Shown here: piece by piece, positions 8,517 through 17,318 of the stretch | Numbering within the stretch: position 1 is the first letter of the stretch | Layout: each line of letters starts with the position of its first letter | DNA from: Foetidibacter luteolus | Lineage (GTDB): Bacteria; Bacteroidota; Bacteroidia; Chitinophagales; Chitinophagaceae | Assembly (NCBI RefSeq): GCF_009650435.1 | Contig: NZ_VVIP01000084.1 | Coordinates: 1 to 64,000, forward strand | Direction of reading: 5' to 3' | DNA: 64,000 nucleotides | Translations under genes and position numbers: made by a program | The notes under the pieces: generated by a model | The model's input: the letters and a program-made list of their open reading frames with translations, nothing else | Databases searched by the model: none | What the model was told of the DNA's origin: nothing

Positions 8517-8909
8517 TCAATTGTTCGCCATGTATATCACCTCCCAATGGTTGCCATCCGGGTCAGTAAAGCTTCTTTGCTGCATAAAGCCATAATCTTT
8601 TGGCGGATTAGGTTCACTGCCGCCGGCTTGCAGTGCGGCATCCGCCATCTTATTTGTTTCTTCAAGGCTGTCCATAGAAACGGAATAGATGGCACAACTG
8701 CCGGTGCCGGTTTCCGTTAATTTTTTGTTGGAGAACTCACCGAATTTGGCATGTGTCAGCAGCATCACATATATCTCTTCCGTTAAAACCATGCAGGCAG
8801 CCGTGTCGTCAGAAAAAGCAGGGTTATTGGTAAACCCAATTGCTGTGTAAAAATCCATAGACGTTGTAAGGTTTGCCACCGGCAGGTTGATAAAAATTTT
8901 CTTTGCCAT
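8517..8909 (-). CDS. VOC family glyoxalase-like protein
   Basis: A 130-residue VOC protein close to the extradiol dioxygenase/glyoxalase-like group. From the Met at 8909 it begins MAKKIFINLPVANLTTSMDF. The C-terminal unit RSFTDPDGNHWEVIYM holds the conserved DPDGNxWE metal-side motif. An in-frame extension to 8993 is rejected because the 8909 start matches the family N terminus exactly. It is divergent from the GlxA-type regulator, with 115 bases between starts, so that regulator could control this cluster. The catalytic reaction is unknown. Confidence 0.88.
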   Translation of the reverse strand: MAKKIFINLPVANLTTSMDFYTAIGFTNNPAFSDDTAACMVLTEEIYVMLLTHAKFGEFSNKKLTETGTGSCAIYSVSMDSLEETNKMADAALQAGGSEPNPPKDYGFMQQRSFTDPDGNHWEVIYMANN

Positions 8910-9024
8910 AATTTGCTGTGTTATTGTTAATTGGATAACACAAAAATGAGTTTTAGTTCTTACAGGCACCCACGGCAAAAACGACAACTTCATGGGGTAA
9001 AAGCGACAACCATACCTTATATTT

Positions 9025-10026
9025 ATGCTTAAATTTTACAAGTTCATGAAGGTGTCTGTGTTTGCTCCAACCAGGGGCGTTATAGAAGCGGTAACGCCGC
9101 CATACCGTGCCTTTAAAACGGCTAACGACTTTCTTATTGCCGGTGGCAAAAAGCCTGTTTTCGATGTGGAATACGTGGGCCTTACAAAATTTGTTCCTGC
9201 AAACGATGGTGAGTACACCATAAAAACTGACCGCTTGCTGAAAGATGTAACTACCACAGATCTCTTAATTGTTCCCCCTGCTTACGGCGATACCCTGCAG
9301 GGCATAAAGGCAAATGCAAAAGCTATACCCTACATTCAGCAACTGTATAAAAACGGGTGCAGCATTGCCAGTTTGTGCTTAGGCGCTTTTTTACTTGCTG
9401 AAACCGGTTTGCTAAATGGTAAAAGGTGCTCTACCCACTGGGCCTACCTGGAGGAGTTTCGGCAACGGTACCCCGATGTAGAAGTTGTAACGGATGGCGC
9501 TATTATCACCGAAGTGGGCAATATATACAGCAGCGGCGGCGCCAGCAGTCTCTGGAACCTGGTTCTCTACCTGGTAGAAAAGTTTTCTGACAGGGAAACG
9601 GCTGTACTTATCTCAAAAAATTTTGCTTTGGATATTGACCGCACCAGCCAGGCTGTTTTTTCCATGTTCAAAGGGCAAAAAACACATACGGATAAAGACA
9701 TCATCCATGTGCAGGATTTTATTGAGAAAAACTACAGCGACAAACTAACGATAGACGCCCTGGCGTCAAGCGTTAATACCGGGCGCAGAACTTTTGAACG
9801 CAGGTTTAGCCAGGCCACCAACAATACACCTTTTGAATACATTCAAAGGGTGCGTGTTGAAGCGGCCAAACGGTTCTTTGAAGTTTCCAGGAAAAATGTA
9901 AGCGAGGTAATGTTTGATGTGGGGTACACGGATACCAAAGCTTTCAGGGATACATTTAAAAAAATTACCGGGCTAACACCCATAGAATACCGCAACAAGT
10001 ATGCAAGAGTGGCTGCAGAAGCGTAA
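9025..10026 (+). CDS. GlxA-type AraC family transcriptional regulator
   Basis: A 333-residue regulator with an N-terminal DJ-1/PfpI (class I amidotransferase-like) domain, about residues 8-190, and a C-terminal AraC DNA-binding domain, about 225-325. The nucleophile-elbow motif is IASLCLGAFLLAETGLL with Cys118. The AraC part shows LASSVNTGRRTFERRF and VMFDVGYTDTKAFRDTFKK, followed by GLTPIEYR. An alternative ATG at 9046 (MKVSVFAP) aligns well with relatives and may be the true start. It is divergent from the VOC/DUF1801 genes, which are plausible targets. Confidence 0.9.
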   Translation: MLKFYKFMKVSVFAPTRGVIEAVTPPYRAFKTANDFLIAGGKKPVFDVEYVGLTKFVPANDGEYTIKTDRLLKDVTTTDLLIVPPAYGDTLQGIKANAKAIPYIQQLYKNGCSIASLCLGAFLLAETGLLNGKRCSTHWAYLEEFRQRYPDVEVVTDGAIITEVGNIYSSGGASSLWNLVLYLVEKFSDRETAVLISKNFALDIDRTSQAVFSMFKGQKTHTDKDIIHVQDFIEKNYSDKLTIDALASSVNTGRRTFERRFSQATNNTPFEYIQRVRVEAAKRFFEVSRKNVSEVMFDVGYTDTKAFRDTFKKITGLTPIEYRNKYARVAAEA

Positions 10027-10044
10027 AGTAGTTACCTGCCTGCA

Positions 10045-10452
10045 CTAAACACGCTTAATCCTGGGCGCATTGCTCCAGCCGGGTGGAACATGAGGAGTAG
10101 TTAACAACGGCAGCGCAGATGAAACCCCGCCCAGGTATTGGGATGGCTGCAAATAAATAACTTCTTTAATGCTATAATACCGTATAGCATAAGAGCACAT
10201 AATGCATGGCTCATGTGTTGAGTATAATACGCAATCTGACAAGTCGTTTGTCATCAGCGTTGTAACGGCCTGCCTGATAGCCTCTATTTCCGCATGACAG
10301 GTAATGTCGCTTTTTGTTTTAACTGCCTCTTCCGCCTCGCTTATTATGTAATTGTCTTTTACAATAAGCGCACCCACTGCACTGTTACCTTTTTCCGCGG
10401 CTTGTTTTGCCAAAATCAAACACCTGTCTATAAAATCGGGCGTGGTTTTCAT
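10045..10452 (-). CDS. Nucleoside/nucleobase deaminase (CDA fold)
   Basis: A 135-residue zinc-dependent deaminase of the cytidine deaminase superfamily. TCHAEIEAI provides His53 and the proton-shuttling Glu55, and HEPCIMCSYAI provides Cys83 and Cys86 as zinc ligands. Overall it resembles guanine deaminase/TadA-like small deaminases, but it is shorter than TadA and the substrate cannot be fixed. It converges with the GlxA-type regulator gene, with 18 bases between the stops, and has no operon partner. Confidence 0.85.
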   Translation of the reverse strand: MKTTPDFIDRCLILAKQAAEKGNSAVGALIVKDNYIISEAEEAVKTKSDITCHAEIEAIRQAVTTLMTNDLSDCVLYSTHEPCIMCSYAIRYYSIKEVIYLQPSQYLGGVSSALPLLTTPHVPPGWSNAPRIKRV

Positions 10453-10619
10453 CCGTTAATAGTTAAGGTGTAAAGTTAGCTGGTCAGGTAGTGTTGTCCC
10501 GTAATTTGTTCTTCAAAGCAAGGGCCCCAACAGGTATTCAATAGCCAGGTACTATTGTACCCCATCAGCCAACCTGGCAGGGCTCATGTTGAGTTGCATA
10601 ATATGACGGTAGCAAATAA

Positions 10620-10763
10620 AGTATGCCAGCAAAAGAAGCAGCCTGTTGCACCTTCGGGTGAGGGATTGAAGCGGTTACCCCGGTGAGGCCATCGCAGCAT
10701 GGCCTTGTGCCGGAGTAATAGCGGAAAGCCCGACCCCTTGCGATAGCTTGGGGGCACCCCCAA
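10620..10763 (+). repeat. R1 interspersed repeat copy
   Basis: This copy lies in the gene-free interval 10453-10975. It runs from CCTTCGGGTGAGGGATTGAA, through GTGCCGGAGTAATAGCGGAA, to GATAGCTTGGGGGCACCCCC, and is nearly identical at both ends to the copies at 4310 and 17196. Confidence 0.82.
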
Positions 10764-10764
10764 A

Positions 10765-10885
10765 ACAAGTACGAAGGGTGAAGTACGAAGTACCTGTACT
10801 ATGTTAGATGTTAGATGTGGGATGTACGATGAAAACATGTACGAAGGGGGGAATACGAAGTACCTTTTTTAGTTTAGATGTATGA
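10765..10885. repeat. R4 low-complexity repeat
   Basis: Directly after the R1 copy, units such as AAGTACGAAGGGTGAAGTAC alternate with ATGTTAGATGTTAGATGTGG words. The rest of the 10453-10975 gap shows no gene. The sequence resembles 1-205 and 28088-28262. Confidence 0.65.
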
Positions 10886-10975
10886 TGTGTGAAGTTTCCG
10901 CCACTTACCTGCCGGTCTTATTCTTCTGCTGAAAAATGTTATCATTGCTTTTATTATTACTTTCAGTTTTAAATA

Positions 10976-13447
10976 ATGGTTATGCGGTGGTTTTTATCAG
11001 TACTGAGTGCGGTGATAACGGTTGCTTTGATTGTTTTGCTTGACAAGCCTGTTGCCATGGGCAATGTAAAAACGCCAAGGCTGGGTTATTTCCTTTCTCC
11101 GCAAAAGGGCTTCTGGCAAAATGCAGAGGCAGACACTAAAAAATTTGATGGCAATATTCAGTCGGCTTACCTGCAGGGTAAAACAGATGTTTATTTTGAT
11201 GACCGGCTGGTACCGCATGTGTATGCCGAGCATGAAACGGATGCTTATTTTGTGCAGGGTTACCTGCACGCAAGGTTCAGGCTGTGGCAAATGGAGTTTC
11301 AAACACATGCCGCCGGTGGCAGGTTAAGCGAAATAATGGGCGCCAGTTACGCCGGTACTGACTTTCTTTCCATAGATAAATTCTTTCGCCGGCTGGGCAT
11401 GGTGTACGCTGCAGAACAATCCCTGAAAGTGATGGAGGCGGATGAGATTATAAAACCTGAAATTGACGCCTACACCGCGGGTGTTAATGCCTACATAGCT
11501 TCGTTGGACGAAGGCAGCCTGCCCCTGGAATACAAACTGCTGGATTATAAGCCCGAATCCTGGACCAACCTTAAAACCGCGCTGTTTATGAAGTACATGG
11601 CGTACGACCTGGCCGGCTTTGAAGAAGACTTTGAAAAAACCAACGCCAAACACATATTTACCAAAGAACAGTTTAAAAAATTGTACCCTTACGGGCAGGA
11701 TATTCTTGACCCTGTAATAGCCAAAGGCACACCTATAGCAAAATCTGCACTGGTCGTAAAAAAGCCGGCCACAGCGGATTCGTTGTACTTTGACTTCAGG
11801 AAAAACGATTCGATACCCGTTAAGGTCAAATTAAAACCAGACCCTGCCAATGGCAGCAACAACTGGGCGGTAGCGGGCAGCAAAACAAAAAGCGGTAAGC
11901 CCATCTTGTGCAACGACCCTCACCTGGGTTTAAACCTGCCGTCTATCTGGTACGAAATGCAGATTTCCACCCCGGAGTTTAATGCTTATGGCGCTACCTT
12001 TCCCGGCACGCCTTCGGTAGTGATAGGCTTTAACGATAGCTGCGCATTCGGGTTTACCAATGCAGAAAGAGATGTCAGGGATTATTATGAAATAACATTC
12101 AGGGATACCAGCATGCGGGAATACTGGTTTGACAGCACCTGGCAACCCACCACCTTTAGAGATGAAGTAATAAAAATAAAAGGAGCACCTGCCGATACAC
12201 AACACATAGCCATGACCGTATGGGGGCCTGTAATGTACGACAGCCGTTACGAGGATGCCCTTAAAGACGGCAAAGCCTATGCCTGCCGCTGGAAAGCGCA
12301 CGATGCCAGCAACGAGTTGCTTACTTTTAACCGCTTAAACAGGGCCAAAAATTTTAATGATTATACCAACGCCATTGCCACTTACCAATGCCCTGGCCAA
12401 AACATGGTTTTTGCCGCTAAAAACGGTGATATAGCTATTCGCCAGCAGGGACAGTTTCCGGCCAAATGGCGCTGGCAGGGAGATTTTGCAATGCCCGGCA
12501 GCGACAGTGCTTACCGCTGGCAAAGCATGATACCAGACAGCATGAACATTACCATGCTAAACCCGCAAAGGGGTTTTGTAAGCAGCGCTAACCAATACCC
12601 TTACGATACGGCTTATCCCTACTATCTCGGGGGCTCTTATCCACCTTACCGCGGTTTTATCATTAACTGGAAGCTGGCCAACCGCCAGAACTTTACCGCC
12701 GAAGACATGCAGATAATGCAAACAGATAACTACAATGTATTTGCAAGGTTGGCCAAGCCGGTGCTCACCAAATACATGGATGCATCACAACTGAGCAACA
12801 GTGAGAAAAAACTGTATGACATTTTTATTGCCTGGAACCTGCGCAACGATGCCGCTGAAAAAGGCGCTTCTGTGTTTACCGCCTGGTACGACAGCCTGAT
12901 GTCTGTTATGTACCAGGATGAATTTGCCCAAACACAACTGCCGCTGCCCGAACCTGCGCAAAGCAGCTTGCTGGAAGGTATTGGCAAAGACTCGCTGTAT
13001 GAATTTGCAGACGATATTCGCACACCGCAAAAAGAAACCATTACCGATATGGTAGTACTTGCCTTTAAAAAAGCTGCTGAGGTTTTGCAGAAAGCCAACA
13101 CGGGTAACAGTCTTGCATGGGGTAAGTTTAAAGACAGTGGCATAAGGCACCTTTTGCGCATACCTGCACTAAGCAGGTTGCACTTATTGGCCGGCGGCGG
13201 TGTGCACATTATTAATGCGCACAAGCAGTATCACGGCCCAAGCTGGCGCATGGTGGTGCATCTTACCGATGAAACAGAAGCCTACGGTATTTACCCCGGC
13301 GGCCAAAGCGGCAACCCCGGCAGCAAATACTATGATAATTTTATTAACGACTGGGTACAGGGCAAATACTACCGCATTAAAATTGTGGGCCAGGATGTTG
13401 CCGCCAAAGAAATGGTCAAAGGAAAAATTGTTTTCAGCAAAGCATAG
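10976..13447 (+). CDS. Penicillin acylase family protein
   Basis: An 823-residue Ntn-hydrolase of the penicillin G acylase/acyl-homoserine-lactone acylase family, which hydrolyses amide bonds of acylated small molecules after autocatalytic cleavage. Ser294 in NGSNNWAVAG is the expected nucleophile, exposed as the N terminus of the beta subunit. GKPILCNDPHLGL follows, as in the family. The alpha-subunit region contains YFVQGYLHARFRLWQMEF, a standard motif. The first 22 residues form a membrane or signal segment, so the enzyme is probably exported. The substrate is unknown; quorum-signal cleavage is possible but not shown. A short membrane-protein gene follows 28 bases downstream. Confidence 0.93.
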   Translation: MVMRWFLSVLSAVITVALIVLLDKPVAMGNVKTPRLGYFLSPQKGFWQNAEADTKKFDGNIQSAYLQGKTDVYFDDRLVPHVYAEHETDAYFVQGYLHARFRLWQMEFQTHAAGGRLSEIMGASYAGTDFLSIDKFFRRLGMVYAAEQSLKVMEADEIIKPEIDAYTAGVNAYIASLDEGSLPLEYKLLDYKPESWTNLKTALFMKYMAYDLAGFEEDFEKTNAKHIFTKEQFKKLYPYGQDILDPVIAKGTPIAKSALVVKKPATADSLYFDFRKNDSIPVKVKLKPDPANGSNNWAVAGSKTKSGKPILCNDPHLGLNLPSIWYEMQISTPEFNAYGATFPGTPSVVIGFNDSCAFGFTNAERDVRDYYEITFRDTSMREYWFDSTWQPTTFRDEVIKIKGAPADTQHIAMTVWGPVMYDSRYEDALKDGKAYACRWKAHDASNELLTFNRLNRAKNFNDYTNAIATYQCPGQNMVFAAKNGDIAIRQQGQFPAKWRWQGDFAMPGSDSAYRWQSMIPDSMNITMLNPQRGFVSSANQYPYDTAYPYYLGGSYPPYRGFIINWKLANRQNFTAEDMQIMQTDNYNVFARLAKPVLTKYMDASQLSNSEKKLYDIFIAWNLRNDAAEKGASVFTAWYDSLMSVMYQDEFAQTQLPLPEPAQSSLLEGIGKDSLYEFADDIRTPQKETITDMVVLAFKKAAEVLQKANTGNSLAWGKFKDSGIRHLLRIPALSRLHLLAGGGVHIINAHKQYHGPSWRMVVHLTDETEAYGIYPGGQSGNPGSKYYDNFINDWVQGKYYRIKIVGQDVAAKEMVKGKIVFSKA

Positions 13448-13475
13448 CTGCAACTTGTATTTAAAATACGCACTC

Positions 13476-13820
13476 ATGAAATTTCTCATAGCTATAATAC
13501 TCACCGCTTTACTTGGATATGCGGCGCCGTTATTTTTACCCTGGTGGAGCTTCGCGGCAACATCGTTTATTGTAGCGGTAATTGTTCACCAAAAAGCGGC
13601 AAGCGCCTTCCTGGCGGGTTTTGCCGGCCTTTTCCTTTTATGGGGCATGCATGCGCTGTTGCTGGATAGTGCCAACAACCACCTGCTGGCAACAAAAATA
13701 GCCCAGGTTTTGGGCATAGGCAGTTCCGCTTTTATGCTGGTGTTAGTTACGGCGCTTGTTGGCGGCCTGGTATCTGGCTTTGCTGCTTTAGCCGGCAGTT
13801 TTACAAGAAAGCCATCCTGA
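13476..13820 (+). CDS. Small hydrophobic membrane protein
   Basis: A 114-residue protein, mostly hydrophobic, with about four predicted membrane segments: residues 2-20, 24-40, 44-62 and 78-108. The ATG at 13476 (MKFLIAIILTALLGY) is chosen because upstream in-frame sequence lies inside the acylase gene. Similar short proteins of unknown function occur in Bacteroidota. It is 28 bases after the penicillin-acylase gene, so co-transcription is likely. Confidence 0.75.
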   Translation: MKFLIAIILTALLGYAAPLFLPWWSFAATSFIVAVIVHQKAASAFLAGFAGLFLLWGMHALLLDSANNHLLATKIAQVLGIGSSAFMLVLVTALVGGLVSGFAALAGSFTRKPS

Positions 13821-13845
13821 TTGTTTCCTCAAATTTTGTACAGAT

Positions 13846-13946
13846 TTTTTTTGGGACCGGCAGAAGAATTACTATGAGGCTTGCGTTGTGTCACTCACTT
13901 GTACGGCTTGTTCGCTACGCAGCTTTGCCCACCGGGTAGGATGTTT
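13846..13946 (-). repeat. R2 interspersed repeat copy (diverged)
   Basis: The plus strand reads GGGACCGGCAGAAGAATTAC, then GCGTTGTGTCACTCACTTGT, then GTTCGCTACGCAGCTTTGCC. It matches the R2 pattern with several substitutions and lies between convergent gene ends. Confidence 0.65.
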
Positions 13947-13992
13947 GGGAGGGCAACCACAGTTTACATACTGCAGTAAAACGTCTTTACAA

Positions 13993-15216
13993 TCAGCGTT
14001 GCTGGTATACTATATCCAGGTAACGTTGCTGCAGGCTTTTGTGATATGCGGCTATTAAAACCATGGCTATCGCAGACAAGAAAAGCAGGGTGGCGGTACC
14101 AGCATAACTGTAATGGTAGCAAAACGGAACAAGCATAAGTACCACTAACCTGGATATTTCAAGGTAAAAAACCCAGTTTTTCTGCTCCATTATAGCGCCG
14201 CAGTTAATAAGGGTAATAATAACGGCTGTTGTAAAAATCAGTTTTACTGAAATGTCAAAGTGGTGCTCAAACAGGATGAACAGAAAAAGGGCCGATAGCA
14301 ATATCGCCATTTGCCAGATAACATAATTGTTTAACGGCTTGGTGATAGCTGCCGGGTTTTTCTGGATGTGGAATATCTTTTCTGCCTTCTCCCGTAAAGA
14401 TGGGTCAATTTTTTCCGGCCGTGCAAATGCTACGGAAATCTTCTCTTTCCAGGTTTTAGCGGCTTTTATGCTAAGCCACAGCTCTATATAAAAATGAAAG
14501 TGCTGCCATAAAAAGCTGTACGTATTTAGCGGCTTGGTTAGCCCATATACAGGCGCTTCTTCTTCTTTTTGAAAGGTGCCGAAGAGTTTATCCCAAATAA
14601 TGAATACGTCTCCGTAGTTTTTGTCCAGGTATTTTTCGTTAGAGGCATGGTGTACCCTGTGGTGAGAGGGTGTTACCAGTATGTATTCCAGGATGCCCAG
14701 TTTGCCAATTAGCCTGGTATGTATAAAAAAAGGGTAAATACCGTGTATCAGCAGCATAGATGTTATCATGCCTGCCGGAAAACCGAGCAGGGGCAGTACC
14801 GCCCAAAAGCCGGTGCGTACAACTGCCTGCATTACAGTTATCCTTGCTGAAACGGTATAATTAAAATCTTCGCTTTGGTGATGCACTACATGTACCGCCC
14901 AGAGCAGGTTTACTTCATGTGCCAGGCGGTGATACCAGTACCATATAAAATCCGTGCAAAGCAATAATACTATCCACAGTATAATACCGGGCTTTATGGT
15001 TATAAGGCCATAGTTTTTCTGCAGGTAATCATATACAAAGTAAAAAGAGCCGGTTACCAGTACATCGCAAATTCTTTCGGCTATGCCGATGCTTATGTTG
15101 GCAATGGAGTTGTGCAGGCTGAAATAATCAAGTTTTTTCTTTTTGGCTACCAGGTACTCCAATACCATCAGGCTGATAAATAATGGCACCGCGAAAGCAA
15201 GAATATTAATCTGCAT
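13993..15216 (-). CDS. Sterol desaturase / fatty acid hydroxylase family protein
   Basis: A 407-residue integral membrane di-iron enzyme of the sterol desaturase/fatty acid hydroxylase superfamily. Histidine clusters are visible: WYWYHRLAHE, then AVHVVHHQSEDFN, then a histidine in the following helix (LIHGIYPFFIHT) and PSHHRVHHASNEKYLDKNYG. Multiple membrane segments flank them, and a second hydrophobic block at residues 300-400 resembles the C-terminal extension common in Bacteroidota homologues. The likely reaction is hydroxylation or desaturation of a lipid, but the substrate is unknown. The gene stands alone. Confidence 0.9.
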   Translation of the reverse strand: MQINILAFAVPLFISLMVLEYLVAKKKKLDYFSLHNSIANISIGIAERICDVLVTGSFYFVYDYLQKNYGLITIKPGIILWIVLLLCTDFIWYWYHRLAHEVNLLWAVHVVHHQSEDFNYTVSARITVMQAVVRTGFWAVLPLLGFPAGMITSMLLIHGIYPFFIHTRLIGKLGILEYILVTPSHHRVHHASNEKYLDKNYGDVFIIWDKLFGTFQKEEEAPVYGLTKPLNTYSFLWQHFHFYIELWLSIKAAKTWKEKISVAFARPEKIDPSLREKAEKIFHIQKNPAAITKPLNNYVIWQMAILLSALFLFILFEHHFDISVKLIFTTAVIITLINCGAIMEQKNWVFYLEISRLVVLMLVPFCYHYSYAGTATLLFLSAIAMVLIAAYHKSLQQRYLDIVYQQR

Positions 15217-15395
15217 CTTTATAAATAATCGGTTCGGTATATGCTGCTTGAAAGTTTGTGCCCCGGTTATACGCCCTGCGGGCCAACGTTTGGTACACGA
15301 TATATTTTGGCTTTCCGTTTGGTGTAACGGTAGAAATTTTTATGTTTTAGTATTCAGGCATACAGCAATAAACAGGTACATGCCTGCCCACACTG

Positions 15396-16076
15396 TTACG
15401 AAACTGACCGGTATTGTACCGGCTGATAGCTATACCGTTGATGGGTATGGTATACCGCAGTAAGTAAATCCCGAACGAATGGTTGCTGGGCAAAGTTGTC
15501 ATTCGTATAGGTTAACAGGTTGTAATCTATGTGGTGCCAGGCTATTTGCCTGTCTGGCGAGATTACGTAGAAAGCCGGTAAAGGCAGGTCATCCTGCTCC
15601 ACACCGGAAACCCATTGCCAAAGCGGGTTGAAGGCATCGTAAAGACCGAATAGCTCTGCAATGGCGTTATCCCTGTCGTAAAATATGGTGAGGTTATTTT
15701 GATGCCGCAAAGCTTTTTTGAAGTACCTCGCAGAGGTGTTGGTTAGTACAACCAGGCGGCCACCCATTACCTGTATATCGGCCTGCAGGCTTTCCAAAGC
15801 TTTTACAGCAGGCTCCTGTCCCTGCCGGCCATTATAGAAAGTAAGTACCAGCGGTTGCTGGTAATCAAGAAAATCCTGTATGGAAATAAAGAGTTCGTTG
15901 CTTAGCGTACCTGATGCAAGGTGGCGTGCAATGCCATCCTGCCCGTGCAGGTAAAAAGAGGGTGCTGTATTGCCTTTAATAAGCGGGTAATACCCGTAAT
16001 GCCGGGATTGGGCGGAAAGTAAATCGTCTGGATTTACAGGGCGTAATTTTGTACTGCCAGTAACTATGGTTGACAT
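15396..16076 (-). CDS. Redoxin (AhpC/TSA-like) domain protein
   Basis: A 226-residue protein with a thioredoxin-fold redoxin domain: APSFYLHGQDG near the start, then PLVLTFYNGRQG, the beta strand and loop where peroxiredoxins carry catalytic cysteines. No CxxC or conserved peroxidatic Cys is evident in this loop, so it is probably a degenerate or non-thiol member. LPAFYVISPDRQIAWHHIDY is the expected late-domain strand. The Met at 16076 gives MSTIVTGSTK; an in-frame ATG at 16172 would add 32 unconvincing residues. The upstream inverted repeat at 16229-16255 overlaps a probable promoter. Confidence 0.78.
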   Translation of the reverse strand: MSTIVTGSTKLRPVNPDDLLSAQSRHYGYYPLIKGNTAPSFYLHGQDGIARHLASGTLSNELFISIQDFLDYQQPLVLTFYNGRQGQEPAVKALESLQADIQVMGGRLVVLTNTSARYFKKALRHQNNLTIFYDRDNAIAELFGLYDAFNPLWQWVSGVEQDDLPLPAFYVISPDRQIAWHHIDYNLLTYTNDNFAQQPFVRDLLTAVYHTHQRYSYQPVQYRSVS

Positions 16077-16221
16077 AAAACTATAATAATTGGATATGAG
16101 TAAATAGGTTGAGGTTGAATTTCCGGGGCGGAAATGAAAATGTGTTTCAGCAAACACAACAACATCGTACATGTGGAAGAAATACCTGCATAAAGCGTGA
16201 TTTGTTAGTGCAAGAATACTG

Positions 16222-16255
16222 CAAAATTATTAGTCCACAAATTTAATGGACTAAT
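16222..16255 (-). promoter_or_regulatory. Operator-like inverted repeat overlapping a -7 box
   Basis: ATTAGTCCA at 16229-16237 and TGGACTAAT at 16247-16255 form a perfect 9-bp inverted repeat with a 9-base spacer. On the reverse strand TAATTTTG at 16222-16229 fits the phylum -7 consensus TAnnTTTG and abuts the repeat, facing the redoxin gene. This is the arrangement expected of a repressor site. The cognate regulator is not in view. Confidence 0.5.
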
Positions 16256-16404
16256 TTTTGAAAAAATTTATTTTTAATCGGAAGAGCGGCTTGGGGTTAC
16301 TGAAAATACGTATTTACCTGATGGTAACTTGCAGATAGGTAGTATTAGTGGCAATAGCGTGGCCCGTGTTTGTTTTGCTTTGTGCTACTCCTTTTTTGTT
16401 CAAA

Positions 16405-17140
16405 ACCCGTGAGAAACATGTCGCACCTACGGCGCTCCGGGTAATCTTCTTTCGTTAGCTACTAACGTGCCGCCTCTACGGGGCTTTGGTTGTTTAATGT
16501 TCTTTTGTTCAACGTTCAATGTTGGCTACCTCGGCACTTAATATTCTTCGTTTATTTTATTGCTTTCAGGGACTTTGTTTTACATCATTAGCATAACATA
16601 TCGCACCTATGGCGCTCCGGGTAATCTTTCTTTCGTTAGCTACTAACGTGCCGCCTCTATGAGGCTTTGGTTGTTTAATGTTCTTTTGTTCAACGTTCAA
16701 TGTTTGCGGCTCTGACCTTGTATGGCTTTGCACATAATCACCCTAAAAAACCTCAACCACTTACCCAACAACAAACCAGCTACCTGCAACCGGAAACCTG
16801 CCTTCTGGTAGCTTTTTGATTTACCTTTCCGCAACCAACTGCAAAGCTCCGTAGGAGCGATATGTTAGTAGCAGGTATACCATCGCGGCCTGTTGTAAAG
16901 CCTCGTAGAGGCGGTATGTTAAACAGCCTTTTGCAACGGAGCCTGGTAATCCTCCAACATGCGGTTCACATCACCCTGCTTAACATATCGCACCTACGGC
17001 GCTCTTTGCAACCGCATCTTTCCTTATCTACTAACATGCCGCCCCTACGGGGCTTGCTGTTCGATGGTCTTTTGTTCAAAGCTCAATGTTTGCGGCTCTG
17101 CCGCAGTGGAGAACTTGCACGCCATCGCCCCTAAAAAGCC
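16405..17140 (+). repeat. R3 hairpin array (GTA-loop palindromes)
   Basis: The 16256-17318 interval has no gene. Within it at least eight short hairpins occur, each a 5-bp stem around a GTA or TAC loop: GCACCTACGGCGC near 16424, GCCTCTACGGGGC near 16471, similar pairs at 16606 and 16653, GCTCCGTAGGAGC near 16845, GCCTCGTAGAGGC near 16901, and another pair at 16991 and 17040. They are adjoined by AACATATC or GATATGTT tails. Modules at about 16411-16530 and 16588-16712 are near-identical copies, each ending TTTTGTTCAACGTTCAATGT. Confidence 0.8.
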
Positions 17141-17195
17141 TCAAACACTTACACAATCAACAGACCGGCAATCAGCAACTGGTAACCGGCAACTG

Positions 17196-17312
17196 TCTTT
17201 CGGGTGAGGGATTGAAGCGGATACCCCGGTGAAGGTCTTGTGCGGTTGGTTTGTGCCGGAGTATGAGCGGAAAGCCCGACCCCTTGCGATAGCTTGGGGG
17301 CACCCCCTGAAA
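17196..17312 (+). repeat. R1 interspersed repeat copy
   Basis: This copy reads TTCGGGTGAGGGATTGAAGC to GATAGCTTGGGGGCACCCCC. It ends seven bases before the stop codon of the HU-CCDC81 gene and sits directly beside the R3 array. The same pairing in the opposite orientation occurs at 57059-58080. Confidence 0.82.
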
Positions 17313-17318
17313 AAAGCT

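Noticed and set aside
15286..15350. tRNA-like words (GTTTGGTGTAACGGTAGA)
   Set aside because: No cloverleaf can be drawn: acceptor and T-arm are missing.
16405..17140. A possible CRISPR array
   Set aside because: The repeats are short hairpins at irregular spacing with duplicated spacers, and no cas genes are present.
16862..17207. Two overlapping frames of 90 and 82 codons in the repeat array
   Set aside because: They run through R3 hairpins and have no family features; the same words recur in other intergenic copies without conserved frames.
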